10,754 bases of DNA from Actinomycetes bacterium. Lineage in GTDB: Bacteria > Actinomycetota > Actinomycetes > Actinomycetales > Cellulomonadaceae. The notes under the pieces are model-generated. The model did no database searches, had not been told where the DNA came from, and saw nothing but the letters and a program-made list of their open reading frames with translations. Below are positions 9,878-10,754 of this stretch, in pieces; the first letter of the stretch is position 1; every line of letters starts with the position of its first letter. The position numbers and the translations under genes are program-made. The stretch is from positions 1-10,754 of the forward strand of contig JAEYXM010000134.1 in NCBI GenBank assembly GCA_023428465.1. The letters are read 5' to 3'.

Positions 9878-9883
9878 CTCCTC
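9878..9883 (-). promoter_or_regulatory. Shine-Dalgarno GAGGAG of copZ
   Basis: GAGGAG on the minus strand, six nt before ATG at 9871. It rules out the longer upstream reading frame, which runs back through the gap towards csoR. Confidence 0.75.
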
Positions 9884-9904
9884 GTGGGTTGGGTTCCGGT
9901 GGTG

Positions 9905-9947
9905 CGGTGGTCCGCTGGGTGGGTTGTGGTCCGGTGGTCCGCTGGGT
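9905..9947. repeat. Two 16-bp direct repeats between csoR and copZ
   Basis: CGGTGGTCCGCTGGGT occurs at 9905-9920 and exactly again at 9932-9947 (offset 27 bp). The 151-bp gap between csoR and copZ is G/T-rich on the plus strand and otherwise shows only low-complexity GGT repeats. It has no TACCC-type CsoR site, so copZ and copA probably depend on the promoter upstream of csoR. The repeat may be chance slippage or a binding site. Confidence 0.5.
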
Positions 9948-10022
9948 CGGTCTGAGCCGGGCGGGTGGTCGCGGCGGGTGGGTCGGAGGGGGCGGGGTGC
10001 GCCATCGTGGTCGGGCGGGAGG

Positions 10023-10304
10023 TCAGCTGCGGACGAGCCGGGCGATGGCGTCGGCCGCCTCACGGACCTTCTCCGCGCCGGCCTCGTGCGACTCGCGCGC
10101 GGCGCCGACGACGCAGTGGCCCAGGTGGTCCTCCATGAGCCCGAGGCTCACGGCCTGCAGCGCCTTCGTGGCCGCCGAGACCTGCGTGAGGATGTCGATG
10201 CAGTAGACGTCCTCCTCCACCATGCGCGCGATCCCGCGCACCTGCCCCTCGATGCGGCGCAGACGCTTGAGGTAGTCGTCCTTGGTGCCGGTGTAGCCAG
10301 CCAT
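10023..10304 (-). CDS. csoR: CsoR-family copper-sensing transcriptional repressor
   Basis: A 93-residue all-helical repressor that releases DNA on binding Cu(I). The sequence matches the CsoR/RcnR fold: KRLRRIEGQVRGIARMVEED at 13-32, then Cys35 in VYCIDILTQVSAATKALQ and His60 and Cys64 in EDHLGHC. This Cys-His-Cys set corresponds to Cys36, His61 and Cys65 of the Mycobacterium tuberculosis protein, so copper rather than nickel, formaldehyde or persulfide is the likely signal. Start ATG at 10304 follows a GGGGA motif by five nt. It is the first gene of csoR-copZ-copA, and its own upstream region contains a CsoR-like operator, consistent with autoregulation of the whole operon. Confidence 0.95.
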   Translation of the reverse strand: MAGYTGTKDDYLKRLRRIEGQVRGIARMVEEDVYCIDILTQVSAATKALQAVSLGLMEDHLGHCVVGAARESHEAGAEKVREAADAIARLVRS

Positions 10305-10666
10305 CTCGTCCCCGTCCGGTGGTCGCTGCCGTTCCGGTCAACACCGTACCCCCCTAGGGTATTTCGTCGCGGGGGACGTCTGTCCCGGGGGCGGCCGTGA
10401 AAAAGGTCGTCGGAAGGCGTGACTTGGCGTGCGGGGCTGGGGTGGTCACGCTCCCGTCGGGCATGCTGGCCTTGCCTCGGCTGCTCGACGGCGCGCAGCC
10501 GAGGCCTACCCCACGACGTCGGACGGAACGCGATGCTCGGGCTACCCCCGCAGGCCTACCGGCCCCCGCTCGAGGAGGGCGCGCCGCGCCGACTCCCCGT
10601 GAGCGTCGGCTGCACGCGCTGGGCCCGGCGCGCGAGCATCGACGACCCGCACGGGCCGGGGTCGGG
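10305..10666. other. 362-nt gap without a convincing gene, containing two hairpins
   Basis: Besides the csoR operator, this stretch holds two perfect stem-loops: GCGTGAC/GTCACGC (10417-10423 with 10445-10451) and GCCTCGGCTG/CAGCCGAGGC (10474-10483 with 10496-10505, 12-nt loop). The 9-mer AGGCCTACC occurs at 10502 and again at 10552. A plus-strand open frame (10419-10670) is Arg/Pro-rich and has no recognisable domain, so I do not call it. I matched no known riboswitch class. The region could be the leader of the gene starting near 10667. Confidence 0.4.
10346..10362. promoter_or_regulatory. CsoR-type operator upstream of csoR
   Basis: GTACCCCCCTAGGGTAT is a pseudo-palindrome with TACCC and GGGTA half-sites around the centre, the form expected for CsoR operators. 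It lies about 42 nt upstream of the csoR start. The promoter boxes are not clear; TACGGT at 10343-10348 on the minus strand could be a -10 overlapped by the operator. Confidence 0.7.
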
Positions 10667-10754
10667 ATGACCACGGACGGCTTCGGCGGCGCCGCCGTCG
10701 AGCTCACGGCGCGCGAGGCCGGCGCCCAGGAGCGCGCCGCCCGGTTGTCCGCCC
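10667..10754 (+). CDS. Possible start of an unknown protein (3' partial)
   Basis: ATG at 10667 opens a frame that runs off the window, giving 29 residues (MTTDGFGGAAVELTAREAGA at the start, then an Ala/Arg-rich helical stretch). The ribosome site is weak: only GGGGTCGGG immediately precedes the ATG. The fragment is too short to place in a family. It could be a false start in GC-rich DNA. Confidence 0.3.
   Translation, partial: MTTDGFGGAAVELTAREAGAQERAARLSA

Noticed and set aside
9872..10063. N-terminal extension of copZ through the gap towards csoR
   Set aside because: Pro/His/Arg-rich, unlike HMA proteins, overlaps csoR, and a good ribosome site with normal-length start lies at 9871.
10419..10670. 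Plus-strand open frame of 83 codons right of csoR
   Set aside because: No recognisable domain, Arg/Pro-rich, no good ribosome site, and runs through two hairpins; its TGA overlaps ATG 10667, which leaves slight doubt.
10354..10707. Minus-strand open frame upstream of csoR
   Set aside because: It would overlap the csoR operator, has random Arg/Ser/Pro composition and no domain.

Overview
High-GC sequence with GTG starts, leaderless-looking promoters and actinobacterial gene families, so the source is most likely an actinobacterium. A Micrococcales or Cellulomonas-like host is my guess from overall style, not proven by any marker here. The window is chromosomal in character: it opens with the 3' end of the replicative helicase gene dnaB.

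Layout, left to right. (1) dnaB 3' end (+), then a 153-nt leader with several hairpins and a complete heliorhodopsin gene (585-1364, +), which has the retinal lysine and the counterion glutamate. (2) Convergent with it is a large minus-strand gene for a membrane protein that joins an N-terminal membrane section, a degenerate kinase-like region and a C-terminal UPF0104/lysylphosphatidylglycerol-synthase-type flippase domain. (3) Divergent from that, a small plus-strand helix-turn-helix protein ends in an almost pure His-Gly/His-Glu tail. (4) Convergent with the small gene, two minus-strand membrane genes follow each other: a CPBP/Abi-type intramembrane protease, then a six-TM PAS-GGDEF diguanylate cyclase with intact catalytic and I-site motifs. 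(5) After a strong hairpin terminator comes a copper operon read leftward, csoR-copZ-copA, with a CsoR-type operator upstream of csoR. (6) The right end is about 360 nt without a clear gene but with two hairpins, then a possible start of another plus-strand gene.

How the genes work together: csoR, copZ and copA form a standard copper-sensing, chaperone and export unit. Heliorhodopsin, flippase-like protein, cyclase and protease are all membrane proteins; a shared pathway cannot be shown from this sequence.

Main points of interest: the heliorhodopsin; a palindromic repeat element inserted in frame into the ATP-binding domain of CopA, adding about 50 residues between its nucleotide-contacting motifs; a minisatellite with an exact 52-bp duplication in the CopA linker; the pseudokinase-flippase fusion; and the histidine-tailed HTH protein.
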